Positions 15,048-23,321 of a stretch of 40,267 nucleotides of DNA are shown here, in pieces (positions within the stretch are counted from its first letter, which is position 1; every line of letters begins with the position of its first letter). The stretch lies in assembly GCA_902768715.1 (NCBI GenBank), contig CACXMH010000034.1, positions 1 through 40,267 on the forward strand, read 5' to 3'. The stretch is from Fibrobacter succinogenes. GTDB taxonomy: Bacteria; Fibrobacterota; Fibrobacteria; Fibrobacterales; Fibrobacteraceae. The position numbers were made by a program, and so were the translations under genes. A model generated the notes under the pieces. That model saw nothing but the letters and a program-made list of their open reading frames with translations, ran no database searches and was not told the origin of the DNA.

Positions 15048-15962
15048 CTACAGCTGCTCTACGGTGAAACCCTTGGAACGCAGAATGTCAATGACGTTCT
15101 CGTGATTGCCCGCCAGGTGAGCTGCGCCTACGACAACGAAGATATTACGGTCTTGTGCTAAGAAATCTGCAATGCTTTCTGCCATCTTACGGTTACGGGA
15201 GTAATATATGCGCTCGTTGATTTCTTTTTTGAACAGGGAATCTGCAGGACTCAACTGAGCTGTATCCAAATTCATGTTTACGCAAAAAAGCGAGTCATTC
15301 CCCGCTTTCCAGGCACGCATCATGCCCCTGGTGGCAGAATCAAGAAAGGCCGTTTCACGAAGGATAGTTTCTAGATAGAAAATTCCCAACGAATCCGAAT
15401 CGCCGTCGCCGGTAAATACAAAAACCTGTTCCTCTACCGTTTCCAGCGAGACGACATTTTTGCCGGCGTCACGGGCTCTTTCAAGAAAATGGACATCTAT
15501 TCCCAATTTTCCGTCATAGCCCAAGCGCATAATTCCAACAGCAGTCACGGTCATCCCCGCCGACAGCGGCTTGTAGCGACTAAACGAACCTAATGGCAGT
15601 TTCCACGCCAGACAAAGGCTATCAAGAGATGCCGAAACTCTTGCAGGAATGACACTATCGAGAACCCTTCCATCATGAAAAAAGCCTTGCTGTTCTGTCA
15701 TCAAGGCGATTTGCCGCGAAATGGAATCGTCGGTCGCGTCTATTTCTACCGCAAGCTCTTCCGAGCGATCAAATGCGTTTTCGATGATGGTATCTAGCGG
15801 ATAAAAGGAAGAATCCGCAAAATGCAGACTTCCCAAAAGGTAAACGCTCGAGTTGGAATCGGAAACCTTCCAAAAGAGGTGTTTTCTCCCTTCATTCTCT
15901 ATAAAAGAACACCCTGCCAACAGCAGTAAGGCACAAACAAACAGAACAGAAAAGCCCTTCAC
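15048..15962 (-). CDS. TraB/GumN-family lipoprotein
   Basis: A 304-residue predicted lipoprotein (lipobox LLAGC, Cys18) of the TraB/PrgY/GumN family, whose eukaryotic relatives (TIKI) are metalloproteases. Diagnostic motifs are YLLGSLHFAD with GSLH at 44-47, EELAVEID, GIDVHFLERARDAGKNVVSLET, and the C-terminal FVVVGAAHLAG with GAAH at 279-282, followed by the usual GFTVEQL ending. The two GxxH motifs would bind the metal. It begins 7 bp after the unknown helical gene and is the last gene of the seven-gene motor operon. An envelope protease role is inference. Confidence 0.8.
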   Translation of the reverse strand: MKGFSVLFVCALLLLAGCSFIENEGRKHLFWKVSDSNSSVYLLGSLHFADSSFYPLDTIIENAFDRSEELAVEIDATDDSISRQIALMTEQQGFFHDGRVLDSVIPARVSASLDSLCLAWKLPLGSFSRYKPLSAGMTVTAVGIMRLGYDGKLGIDVHFLERARDAGKNVVSLETVEEQVFVFTGDGDSDSLGIFYLETILRETAFLDSATRGMMRAWKAGNDSLFCVNMNLDTAQLSPADSLFKKEINERIYYSRNRKMAESIADFLAQDRNIFVVVGAAHLAGNHENVIDILRSKGFTVEQL

Positions 15963-15969
15963 TTTTCAG

Positions 15970-16623
15970 CTACTTCTTATCTTGAGGGACAAGCCGTTCC
16001 ACTACGCGGAACAATTCATTATAAATTTCCAGGAAATCCTCAATCCAGATGGGATCCCGCTCTCCGACGATATGCATCGTCTCTTCCAGGGTATGCTGGG
16101 CGTTATAAGGTCCGACCAGCGAACCCTCGGGCAAGGCTCCGCTCCTGTAGGCCTGTGCCGCCGAAACGCGGGCACGGAAACTACGACGAAGGCGTGTAAT
16201 GAGGGAGCTTCGCAAAGCCAGCAGTTCGTCGTAAGCCTCCTGGAAATTTCCGTCGGCTATGGACTGTTCAGCCAATTTCAGGCGACGACCGATGGATTCG
16301 CGCTCCATGGGCGGCACCAGCATGCCCTTGGCAGCGAGAGTGCCCCGAATCTGGGCAATTGTCTTTTCCAAAAAATCCTTGCCCCAAAAGCACATAGGAG
16401 CGGCTGCATTTTCGGCAACCCTGTTTTCTCGAATCTTATGGGCAGATAGCCAACGATCAAGCTTGTCCAGCACGATTCCCGCCTCGGGAGTGCGCTCGAT
16501 GGCCAAATAGTCCTGGGCACGGGAAAGCAGGTTTTCCGCATAGACCATACGCCAATGAGGGAACTTTCCGCTCTTGCGGAGAGCATCCATGTTCTGGCGG
16601 ATTGTGTCTAGACGAATTTGCAT
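15970..16623 (-). CDS. Unknown helical protein, fourth component of the X-motA-motB-Y set
   Basis: A 217-residue protein with no signal peptide and no membrane segment; it is charged, predicted almost all-helical and therefore probably cytosolic. No family was recognised. Repeating features are the Arg-rich stretch SSLITRLRRSFRARVSAAQAYR (about res. 129-150) and an acidic C-terminal helix (IEDFLEIYNELFRVVERL). It starts 4 bases after the MotB-like stop and ends 7 bases before the TraB-like gene. Its place next to a motor pair recalls the accessory genes of Zorya systems, but no sequence similarity to a named Zorya protein can be claimed. Confidence 0.65.
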   Translation of the reverse strand: MQIRLDTIRQNMDALRKSGKFPHWRMVYAENLLSRAQDYLAIERTPEAGIVLDKLDRWLSAHKIRENRVAENAAAPMCFWGKDFLEKTIAQIRGTLAAKGMLVPPMERESIGRRLKLAEQSIADGNFQEAYDELLALRSSLITRLRRSFRARVSAAQAYRSGALPEGSLVGPYNAQHTLEETMHIVGERDPIWIEDFLEIYNELFRVVERLVPQDKK

Positions 16624-16627
16624 AGGA

Positions 16628-17266
16628 CTACTTCTTTTCTGTCATCTGGAGCGGGGTCACGCCGATTTCCACACGACGGTTCAGGCTGCGGTGTTCCTCG
16701 CTGTCGTTAGGATACTTGGGCTGGTGCTCGCCAAAGCCTGCCGCAAAGAGGCGCTCCGGCGGGAATCCCTGTGCCACAAGAGCCTTGACCACGCTCACCG
16801 CACGTTCCGTAGAAAGGTTCCAGTTAGAAAAATTCGGGGAGTTTTTCACCGGCAAGTCGTCGGTAAAACCGCTCACCATGATTACATCGCCCGGAGCCAT
16901 AGCGTCCAAAAGTCCCTTGCTGATTCCTTCAATGACCTTGATACCTTCGGCGGTCAGGTTCGCCCCGTTGATGGGGAAAAGGAAGCTGGCCTGAATCTGG
17001 ATCTTGCCGTCTTCGAGAGCGATAAGCCCCTGCTCGATAGAAGACTTGAGGCTCTGGGAAAGGAGCGCGTTGCGTTCCGCCGCAATTTTCCGCATTTCCT
17101 CCTGGCAAGAGAGCACTTCCTCTTCGGTACGGGTCAGGTCTTCCGCTTTCTGCTCCTTCAACGTGGCCATGGCCACGAAGGCAAGGATAAACAGGGACAC
17201 CAGGGCCACGCCCAGGTCCGTATAGGCCATCCAGGGATTGTGATTGTCTTCGCGACGAAATCCCAT
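16628..17266 (-). CDS. MotB/ZorB-like protein with OmpA peptidoglycan-binding domain
   Basis: A 212-residue inner-membrane protein. A single membrane segment (res. about 12-34) begins PWMAYTDLGVALVSLF and carries Asp17, in the position of the proton-binding Asp of MotB. A short coiled linker (res. 38-80) leads to an OmpA-like domain (res. about 85-205): VSGFTDDLPV, NWNLSTERAVSVVKALVAQG, FAAGFGEHQPKYPND and NRRVEIGV, the peptidoglycan-binding core. Length and layout fit MotB- or ZorB-type stators. It follows the MotA-like gene after 3 bases, so the two are surely co-translated and probably form a 5:2 ion-driven complex. No flagellar gene is nearby. Confidence 0.88.
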   Translation of the reverse strand: MGFRREDNHNPWMAYTDLGVALVSLFILAFVAMATLKEQKAEDLTRTEEEVLSCQEEMRKIAAERNALLSQSLKSSIEQGLIALEDGKIQIQASFLFPINGANLTAEGIKVIEGISKGLLDAMAPGDVIMVSGFTDDLPVKNSPNFSNWNLSTERAVSVVKALVAQGFPPERLFAAGFGEHQPKYPNDSEEHRSLNRRVEIGVTPLQMTEKK

Positions 17267-17269
17267 CTA

Positions 17270-18844
17270 CTAGCCCTCCACCTTAGGCTGCTCGGCCTTG
17301 TGGTTTGCACGCTGAACCTGTTCCATGACTTCCAGCAAGATTTCCTGGGTCTTGACAGCGTTTTCCATAAGCACTTCGGAGGCACGCTCGTGGAAAGCTT
17401 CCAGGGACTGGTTCAAGTGTTCCACAAAGTTGTCTTCTTCCTCGTGCTCGGCAGTGTCGCCAGAAAGCTTTTCCAGAATGGTCTCGAGGCCTGCGCGGAG
17501 CATTTCCAGGTTGGCGCTGAGTTCGCTCTGGTTCACCCGCATCAGTTCGGCGGTCTCCACCAGGTTTCCACCCAGGGCGTCGGTAGCTTCCTTCTCCTTC
17601 ACTACCCGGTTGTCGATGCTTTCGGTAAGGGCCTTCTGGGCCTCAAGCAACACGGCAGAAGATTCCGAAAGTTTCTGGAAGGCATCCAGAATGTCGGAAG
17701 AAAGGGCCGAAAGCTTTTCGGAAACGGACTTGCTGAGTTCGGCGGAACCCGCCTGGGCTTTTTCGGCCACCTGGAGCGCCACCGTCTTGAGGGTTTCCAG
17801 ACCCTCTTTTTGGGACTGGACTCCGGCAGAAGCTTCTGTCGAAAGCTTGTCCATAAAGGACTTCCACTGTTCCGAAGACTGTTTGACCTGGTCGGCCACG
17901 GCACTTGCGATGCTCTTCGAAGAGGCGTTCATGGCGTTTTCCGTCGCGCTGGCTACGGCACCGAGCTTTTCATCGAGCTTGGTAGAAATCGAACCCATCG
18001 CTTTTTCAGTTGTGCTGGCCACAGCGCCCAACTTCTCATCCAATTTCGCAGAAACAGAATTCATGGAGTTGGACACCGCACTCTCCAAAGATTCCACAGT
18101 CTTTGCAAGCCCCTGCTGCACAGAGGCGGCCACGGCTGACAGATTCTTCTCTACAGACTGGAACAGGCGTTCCAGTTCCGTCTTTTCCATATCGGTGGCA
18201 GAAGCGGCGGCGTCTTCGCCCTGCAATTCAAGAGTGAGACTGTCCAGGCGGGCCAAGAAACGCTCCCGGGCACCGAGCAGCAGACTACGGCTCGCGTTCA
18301 GCACCAAGGCCGCAAAGAGACCGCAAAGGCTGGTCCCGAAAATGCCCTTCATATTCTGGAACAGCACCTGGATGGTATCAAGAGTGCCTTGAGTCGTAGA
18401 GTTGTCGATAGCACCGCCGGCTGTTGCCACAGAATACATAAGACCAAAGAACGTACCCATCAGGCCGAGCAAAATCACCGTACCGCTGGAACTGCGGGGA
18501 GCGGGCAGGCCCGTACTGTTAGAAAGAACCTCGTAGGCGATAGGCGAATCGATTCGGATACCCTTCTCTACCAGATGGCGGGCCATTTCCAGGCGGCGAG
18601 CCACCACGCCGTCGCCGCTCACCCTGAAACCCCTGCCGCTTTCGCAGGCGGCAATCTGTTCCTCTTCGGCGCTAATCTTGCGGGCCGCGGCCATAGACAT
18701 GAACTGTTCCGCCAGGAACACCACGAAAATGGCGGCCATGATAATCCAGCCAAACAGCGGAGCGCCAAAATACATGGCTCCGCAGGCAAGGGCACCAATG
18801 CCCACCAGGGTAAGCAGGAGAATGGAATTGAAAGCGTTCTTCAT
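17270..18844 (-). CDS. MotA/TolQ/ZorA-like motor protein with long coiled-coil tail
   Basis: A 524-residue membrane protein. Transmembrane segments are about 8-27, 31-50, 121-141 and 163-187; the third carries GLMGTFFGLM and the fourth FGTSLCGLFAALVL, the core motifs of MotA/TolQ/ExbB channels. Residues 200-520 form a long helical tail, an arrangement typical of ZorA and unlike flagellar MotA. The tail holds a direct repeat of about 22 residues (KLDEKLGAVAS twice, at 263-285 and 286-307) and is rich in Ala, Ser, Lys and Glu. The start overlaps the upstream stop (ATGA), with AAAGGTGA as ribosome-binding site. Ions probably drive rotation of this pentamer round the MotB-like partner (family knowledge). 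Confidence 0.85.
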   Translation of the reverse strand: MKNAFNSILLLTLVGIGALACGAMYFGAPLFGWIIMAAIFVVFLAEQFMSMAAARKISAEEEQIAACESGRGFRVSGDGVVARRLEMARHLVEKGIRIDSPIAYEVLSNSTGLPAPRSSSGTVILLGLMGTFFGLMYSVATAGGAIDNSTTQGTLDTIQVLFQNMKGIFGTSLCGLFAALVLNASRSLLLGARERFLARLDSLTLELQGEDAAASATDMEKTELERLFQSVEKNLSAVAASVQQGLAKTVESLESAVSNSMNSVSAKLDEKLGAVASTTEKAMGSISTKLDEKLGAVASATENAMNASSKSIASAVADQVKQSSEQWKSFMDKLSTEASAGVQSQKEGLETLKTVALQVAEKAQAGSAELSKSVSEKLSALSSDILDAFQKLSESSAVLLEAQKALTESIDNRVVKEKEATDALGGNLVETAELMRVNQSELSANLEMLRAGLETILEKLSGDTAEHEEEDNFVEHLNQSLEAFHERASEVLMENAVKTQEILLEVMEQVQRANHKAEQPKVEG

Positions 18845-19740
18845 CGTTCACCTTTTGTTTCAAATAAATTTAACTGACCGCGGTTGAACCCGCGCAAGAA
18901 CAGGGACCACTTGTCGCGGTACCAGTCGATTACCTGGAGCGTAAGGCCCCGAGCGTAATCGCAAAAATCATCGGTAAAGGCCAAAAAGCCGTTTTCGTAG
19001 GCGTAATGCGGGTTCCAGAGCCTGCCCACGTTGCGGGCACAGCCTGCCGCCGTGCGGTAATACTTGGGCGCCCCCTTCACATTGAAGGCTGCCGCAAAGC
19101 GTTTCTTGGCAAGGGTGTTCAAGGAACTGCGCAAAGAGGTTACCAGGGCATTCTCTTTTTCACGGAGGCCCTCTTCCAGACAGGGCAAGAGTTTGCTCAC
19201 CGCATCTACGGCACTCTCGCCATGCCAGTACTTGCAGAGTTTTTCCTGCAACTGCATCACGCGGCCATGCATACGCACAAACAAGGGCTCGGCATCGCTT
19301 ACCAGCAGGTGGATGGTCGCCGAATAAAAGGCGTTAATGTCTTGCTTGTTGTTCTTGACCGCAAGGCACCAACCGTTCTCGTCGTGGTGCAAAAAGTCAC
19401 CGCCCTCCAAAAGCAGGCGCAAAACCTCGTCGGTAGAAAAACGCTGCATCCACTTGGCGCGGAACTCGTCGTAAAGTTTGCTCGCATCGGCCACTATCTG
19501 GGGAAAAGAGGACTCGCAAAGTTTCCAGGCCGTAGCACTATAGCTTATCAGTTCGGAGCTAGAAACCGCCTCTTCTCTATTGTTCAAAAGGGCGTCCAGG
19601 TGCTCGAAAAGCACAATGGACCAGGTCACCATCATGGACTGTGAAAGGGTCGCCACCATGGCAGGGTGATCGGCATGCACCGACAAGTGCATACTTGTCC
19701 CCGTCATCTTGCGAATGGAGCGGCGAAAAGAATCTTCCAC
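18841..19740 (-). CDS. Unknown helical protein with C-terminal QLNLF clamp-type motif
   Basis: A 299-residue protein not recognised as a known family. It has no signal peptide; it looks helical, with many Trp and Cys residues, and is probably cytosolic. Its last residues, NRGQLNLFETKGER, contain QLNLF at 289-293, the same pentapeptide known as the beta-clamp binding site of E. coli UmuC. It begins 10 bp after the beta-helix gene and overlaps the MotA-like start by 4 bp. The gene order X-A-B-Y resembles, from memory, the four-gene Zorya type III layout, in which two proteins of unknown function flank ZorA/ZorB. The function is unknown; the clamp link is a motif-level inference. Confidence 0.7.
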   Translation of the reverse strand: MEDSFRRSIRKMTGTSMHLSVHADHPAMVATLSQSMMVTWSIVLFEHLDALLNNREEAVSSSELISYSATAWKLCESSFPQIVADASKLYDEFRAKWMQRFSTDEVLRLLLEGGDFLHHDENGWCLAVKNNKQDINAFYSATIHLLVSDAEPLFVRMHGRVMQLQEKLCKYWHGESAVDAVSKLLPCLEEGLREKENALVTSLRSSLNTLAKKRFAAAFNVKGAPKYYRTAAGCARNVGRLWNPHYAYENGFLAFTDDFCDYARGLTLQVIDWYRDKWSLFLRGFNRGQLNLFETKGER

Positions 19741-19750
19741 TGGCTACCCC

Positions 19751-20470
19751 TTAAAATCCCGTTTCAATCCTCTGCCATACGCTACGGCTCACCCGCTTGC
19801 GGCTACCCGCCAGCTCTTCTGATTCCTTGCGCACATCGGATTCCAGATTGCCCTTGATCAGCGCCAAATCACCCTGGAAATCCCCGCCCGCCTCAAGGAA
19901 CAGGCCATAGACATTGTTAGAAATCTTGCTGTCCAAGGATATCACCTTGCCGCCACGGACAGAAAGGGCAAAACGATTCCGACTGAAATCGCAATGAGAT
20001 AGCACTAGCTCGGGCACATCATCTACCCACAGGCCGTAGTAGTTATTCACAAAGCGCACATTCTCGAAAACCCCACGGGTGCGGAACACGGAATTGCGGA
20101 AGGCGTTTTCTACCATCAGGTTCTTGATTTCAAAAGAACCGTTACCCGAAATGATATGCAGGCCGTTCCAGCTTTCGCTGGAGTCAGCACTTTTGAACAC
20201 GATAGGCTTGGCCTCTGTACCCCGGATGTCCACCGGGCCCCGGAGCATCAGCTTGGCGTATTCGCCCATAAGGACCGTGACCCCAGGTTCTACGGCAAAG
20301 GTATCCGAAGAGGAAAGTACCACGCCTTGCTCCAGGATGTAGGGGCTATCCTTTTCCTGCAAAAGGAGCTTGCCGTTTTCCACTTGCGGAAACGGCATCT
20401 CCCCCGCAAGGGCAGCCACAAACGCCCAAAGAAGCGGCAGGACTATCTTACTTGGCCTGGTCAATTTCAC
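19751..20470 (-). CDS. Secreted right-handed beta-helix protein
   Basis: A 239-residue exported protein: an N-terminal hydrophobic segment (IVLPLLWAFVAALAGE), then beta-helix turns of about 20-24 residues rich in G, N, V and I (ILEQGVVLSSSDTFAVEPGV, FEIKNLMVENAFRNSVFRTRG, FENVRFVNNYYGLWVDDVPE, LSHCDFSRNRFALSVRGG). No pectate-lyase catalytic residues are evident. It is related in layout to res. about 155-380 of the large protein at 26056. The frame opens with GTG at 20468-20470, overlapping the upstream lipoprotein by 23 bp, but the TTG at 20462-20464 is better spaced from GAGGGG and may be the real start. It is the second gene of the motor operon. Confidence 0.7.
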   Translation of the reverse strand: MKLTRPSKIVLPLLWAFVAALAGEMPFPQVENGKLLLQEKDSPYILEQGVVLSSSDTFAVEPGVTVLMGEYAKLMLRGPVDIRGTEAKPIVFKSADSSESWNGLHIISGNGSFEIKNLMVENAFRNSVFRTRGVFENVRFVNNYYGLWVDDVPELVLSHCDFSRNRFALSVRGGKVISLDSKISNNVYGLFLEAGGDFQGDLALIKGNLESDVRKESEELAGSRKRVSRSVWQRIETGF

Positions 20471-21290
20471 CCCTCAGCTTGATTTTCTGGATAATGTGCA
20501 TGTTGGGCAACAACTGGGCCGCAATCACGTCGTTTACGTCGATGTGTCCCGAAATCTCCAAGTTGCCGGACTGCACCACCCCGTGAGTAATGTCGAATAG
20601 GATAGACCCCGAACCCACGATAAAGCCCTTGCTTTCCATGCGCACGTTGGCAGTGGTGTCCGGAATTTCCTTGTACTTGATGTTCATGCCGATTTTCGCC
20701 ATCTGGACTCCGTCGTGCACGAACACATCCTCAAGTTTGAAGGCCTTGTAAACAGTTGTCATTGCGCCGTTGCCAGGAATCTCCACGGAACGCTCCCACA
20801 CGTCACCCAAGTTCACAGGGCTTCCCGGCAGAACGGGCTGGATTTTCATGAACACCTTCATCAGGTTCAGTTCCTCGGTCCCCGGTTGCAGGGCCTGATC
20901 CTCTACGGAGGGGTCGCTCATGGAACCATCCCCCATCATCTTGAACTGGAAATGCTGGGACGAAAGGTACTTCTCGATATAGCGGAACTCCTCGACGGAG
21001 CGCTTGTCGCTCTTGTAGTCCACCGTATCAATCTTCATCTCGAAACGGGCGGAACCGTTGTCGAATGCCACCGTCTGGCTCAGGGTGGACTGGGCGTTCA
21101 AGCGGGTCTCCATAGACTCGGGAGATTCGTGAGTGGAATCCTCGGGGGCAAACACATTCAGGCTCGCTTCCAGGGTGAATTTCTGGACCGGAGCGTTCTG
21201 GGTGTTAAAAGCCAAAGAAACGCTATTGCTATCGCAAGAACAGAGCCACAGGAGCGCCGTGGACAGGATCGAAAACTTTACGAAATTCAT
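20448..21290 (-). CDS. Putative lipoprotein, first gene of the motor operon
   Basis: A 280-residue predicted lipoprotein: MNFVKFSILSTALLWLCSC gives a lipobox with Cys19. The rest is beta-rich without a recognised catalytic motif (PVNLGDVWERSVEIPGNGAM, KGFIVGSGSILFDITHGVVQ); it resembles the loose class of envelope proteins with a repeated substrate/ligand-binding beta fold. It opens a co-directional run of seven genes down to 15048 with gaps of 10 bp or less. A hairpin and a heptamer array lie just upstream. AAGGT immediately before the ATG is a weak ribosome-binding site. Confidence 0.65.
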   Translation of the reverse strand: MNFVKFSILSTALLWLCSCDSNSVSLAFNTQNAPVQKFTLEASLNVFAPEDSTHESPESMETRLNAQSTLSQTVAFDNGSARFEMKIDTVDYKSDKRSVEEFRYIEKYLSSQHFQFKMMGDGSMSDPSVEDQALQPGTEELNLMKVFMKIQPVLPGSPVNLGDVWERSVEIPGNGAMTTVYKAFKLEDVFVHDGVQMAKIGMNIKYKEIPDTTANVRMESKGFIVGSGSILFDITHGVVQSGNLEISGHIDVNDVIAAQLLPNMHIIQKIKLRGEIDQAK

Positions 21291-21300
21291 ACCTTGAATG

Positions 21301-21396
21301 TAGCAAATAGTTACTAGAAATTTGGGTTTCTAGACGCCTACAGACACATTTATTATCCGAAAATTCGTAACTAGAAGCTCAGAACTCATAGCTGAG
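21301..21396. repeat. Paired heptanucleotide arrays and hairpins between tadA and the motor operon
   Basis: Period-7 words start at 21301 (TAGCAAA, TAGTTAC, TAGAAAT) and at 21369 (AACTAGA, AGCTCAG, AACTCAT, AGCTGAG). The second set overlaps the tadA stop at 21386-21388. Two hairpins are embedded: CTAGAAA/TTTCTAG (21314-21333, 7-bp stem) and GCTCAG/CTGAGC (21377-21397). They may end tadA transcription or shape the leader of the downstream operon. Confidence 0.5.
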
Positions 21397-21922
21397 CCGA
21401 AGGCTCCACGCCCTTGTTACCGGAATCACCCTTTTCCAGGCGCATTTTCTGGAAAAAAGCCTTCAAAAGTCCCAGGCATTCGTCGGCAAGGATACCGCCA
21501 GTGACCTTTACCTCACGTTTCAGGGCATTTCCCGTAATAACATCCACCGTGGTACCGCACCCACCAAAGCGGGTGTCCGGCGAGCCATAGACCACCCGTG
21601 AAACGCGACTGTTCAAGATTGCTCCCGCACACATGGGGCAAGGTTCCAGGGTTACATACAAAGTAGTTTCTTCCAGACGCCAATTCTCAATTTTTGCCGA
21701 GGCCGTCCCAATAGCCAGAATTTCAGCATGGGCGGTGGCGTCTTTCAGCATTTCAACCTGATTGTGTCCCCTGCCTATGACCACACCGTCTTTAACGACG
21801 ACACATCCTATAGGGATTTCCCCTTCGTCAAAGGCTTTTTCCGCCTCCCGAAGGGCCATACGCATGTAGCGTTCGTCATCTGCCGACACATTTTCAGGCG
21901 AAATATCTTTTAGCTCATCCAT
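21386..21922 (-). CDS. tadA: tRNA-specific adenosine-34 deaminase
   Basis: Deaminates A34 to inosine in the anticodon of tRNA-Arg(ACG). It has the zinc-deaminase core HAEIL (catalytic Glu) and LEPCPMCAGAILNSRVSRVVYGSPD (two zinc Cys), plus the N-terminal MRMALREAEKAFDEGEIPIGCVVV. At about 178 residues it is slightly longer than E. coli TadA because of a C-terminal tail. The ATG at 21920-21922 is preferred over the TTG one codon before it. TATATTCC lies 6 nt upstream of the ATG, and there is no Shine-Dalgarno sequence, so this may be another near-leaderless start. Confidence 0.92.
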   Translation of the reverse strand: MDELKDISPENVSADDERYMRMALREAEKAFDEGEIPIGCVVVKDGVVIGRGHNQVEMLKDATAHAEILAIGTASAKIENWRLEETTLYVTLEPCPMCAGAILNSRVSRVVYGSPDTRFGGCGTTVDVITGNALKREVKVTGGILADECLGLLKAFFQKMRLEKGDSGNKGVEPSAQL

Positions 21923-21964
21923 CAATCAGGAATATAGAAAAAGCCCAGCCCAGCTGAGCTCAAA

Positions 21965-21977
21965 TAACGAATCGTTA
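21965..21977. promoter_or_regulatory. 13-bp inverted repeat TAACGA-A-TCGTTA
   Basis: Perfect inverted repeat in the 64-bp gap between the CorC-like stop and tadA. It may be a small terminator stem or an operator for tadA; there is no T tract and no neighbouring regulator. Confidence 0.25.
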
Positions 21978-21989
21978 CGTCCCGTCTTA

Positions 21990-23321
21990 TCAGATTTTTT
22001 TTAAGGCCTGAGTCTTGGGACCGGCCTTACCGGGAGGGAGAATCAGCATCACCTTTTCCATGCGGGTGCCGTCCATCTTGAGCACCCTGAAGGTATAGCC
22101 CTGAATCTTGACTTCGGCACCTGGAGACGGGATAATGCCAAGTGTGGCCTGAATGAGCCCCGAAAGGGTCTCCACATGGGAATTCTCAGGCGGTTCCAGC
22201 TCAATTCCCAGTTCGTCGCTCAAGTCCGAAAGAGTCATGAGGGGGTCCACGATGTAGCGGCCGTCTTTTAGGCGTTGCACATCTTCGTCTTCATCCATAT
22301 CGTCTTCGTCGCGGATTTCACCCACGATTTCTTCTAGGATGTCTTCCAGGGTCACAAGGCCCGCCGTACCGCCGTATTCATCTACAACGATGGCCAGCTG
22401 GTTTCCGGTCTTGCGGAGTTCTGTAAGCAGGTCGTCTATCTTCTTGTGGTAAGGCACGAACACAGGAGGCATCACGATTTTCATGATGTCGAAGGGCTCG
22501 TCCCGGTGTTCGGTGTACCATTCCAAAAAGTCCCTGTTGGAAAGAATTCCCACAATGTTATCGACGGTATCCTTATAGACAGGCAAGCGGGAATGGCGTT
22601 CGCTGTTCAACACCTTGACAAGTTCGTCCAGGGGCGTTTCCACGTCGATAGCGCACATATCCACACGGGGAGTCATGATTTCACGGACCGGAGTCTCCAC
22701 GAAGTCGAAGATGTTGAGAATCATCTGCTGCTCTTCTTTTTCGAGGCCTTCGGCATCGGTCTCCTCACTGTCGGAAAGGTCCGCCTGCACGGCATCGCGC
22801 CGTTCTTCGGAGAGGAAACTGAGCTTGGAATCGTAACCCAGGCCCTTCAGAATCGCCACAAAAAGAACGTGACAGATTTTGGCAGGAATCGCAAAAGGTA
22901 TGCGTATGAGCTTGAAAAGCGGAATCAGCACCACTGCCAAGGTATCGGGCTTAAGTGTGCCGAGAAGGTTTGCGCAGAAAACGGTTATGGTATAGATGCA
23001 GATGCAGGCCACTACGAGGTAAGCCAAGAAAGCGAGCATCTTGAATTCGTGCACCCAGTTCCACGGAACCATCTGGAACAGGTAAATACCCAAAACGCCA
23101 CTCCCCACATTGCAAAAGATACGGCCGATGGAGATGGTCTCGTTGAAGCCGTCATGCTCCACGATGGCGGCCACTTTCTCTTCGCGGCCTTCCCTATCCT
23201 TGGCCTCACGCTTTGCATAGATGCCGCTGAATGCGGTCTTGATCAGTGAAAAAGAAAAAGAGATGAACAGAAAGAGGACCAAAAAAACAATAGCCCACTG
23301 TACCGATGAATCCATCAGCAT
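21990..23321 (-). CDS. CorC/HlyC-family CBS-domain transporter or hemolysin-like protein
   Basis: A 443-residue membrane protein of the CNNM/CorC family, implicated in magnesium or cobalt transport. It has an N-terminal CNNM domain with four hydrophobic segments (res. about 7-35, 66-88, 93-120, 128-155), then a CBS pair starting at [15 protein letters not shown] and ending at [23 protein letters not shown] (res. about 205-330), and a C-terminal CorC/HlyC domain ([20 protein letters not shown]...[11 protein letters not shown]). The start overlaps the ybeY stop by 7 bp. It belongs to the operon orf96-ybeY-corC, a common ybeY neighbourhood in bacteria. The transported ion is not decided by sequence. 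Confidence 0.88.
   Translation of the reverse strand: MLMDSSVQWAIVFLVLFLFISFSFSLIKTAFSGIYAKREAKDREGREEKVAAIVEHDGFNETISIGRIFCNVGSGVLGIYLFQMVPWNWVHEFKMLAFLAYLVVACICIYTITVFCANLLGTLKPDTLAVVLIPLFKLIRIPFAIPAKICHVLFVAILKGLGYDSKLSFLSEERRDAVQADLSDSEETDAEGLEKEEQQMILNIFDFVETPVREIMTPRVDMCAIDVETPLDELVKVLNSERHSRLPVYKDTVDNIVGILSNRDFLEWYTEHRDEPFDIMKIVMPPVFVPYHKKIDDLLTELRKTGNQLAIVVDEYGGTAGLVTLEDILEEIVGEIRDEDDMDEDEDVQRLKDGRYIVDPLMTLSDLSDELGIELEPPENSHVETLSGLIQATLGIIPSPGAEVKIQGYTFRVLKMDGTRMEKVMLILPPGKAGPKTQALKKI

Noticed and set aside
16574-18139. 521-residue plus-strand ORF opposite the motor genes
   Set aside because: Low-complexity, His/Phe/Leu-rich antisense of the helical tail and MotB-like gene; no family features.
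15048-19740. Canonical Zorya type I or II
   Set aside because: No ZorC, no helicase/nuclease ZorD and no HNH-type ZorE are present; only the motor pair is similar.
15048-19740. Flagellar stator or Tol-Pal/ExbBD operon
   Set aside because: No flagellar, TolA/TolB/Pal or TonB gene is adjacent, and the MotA-like tail is far too long.
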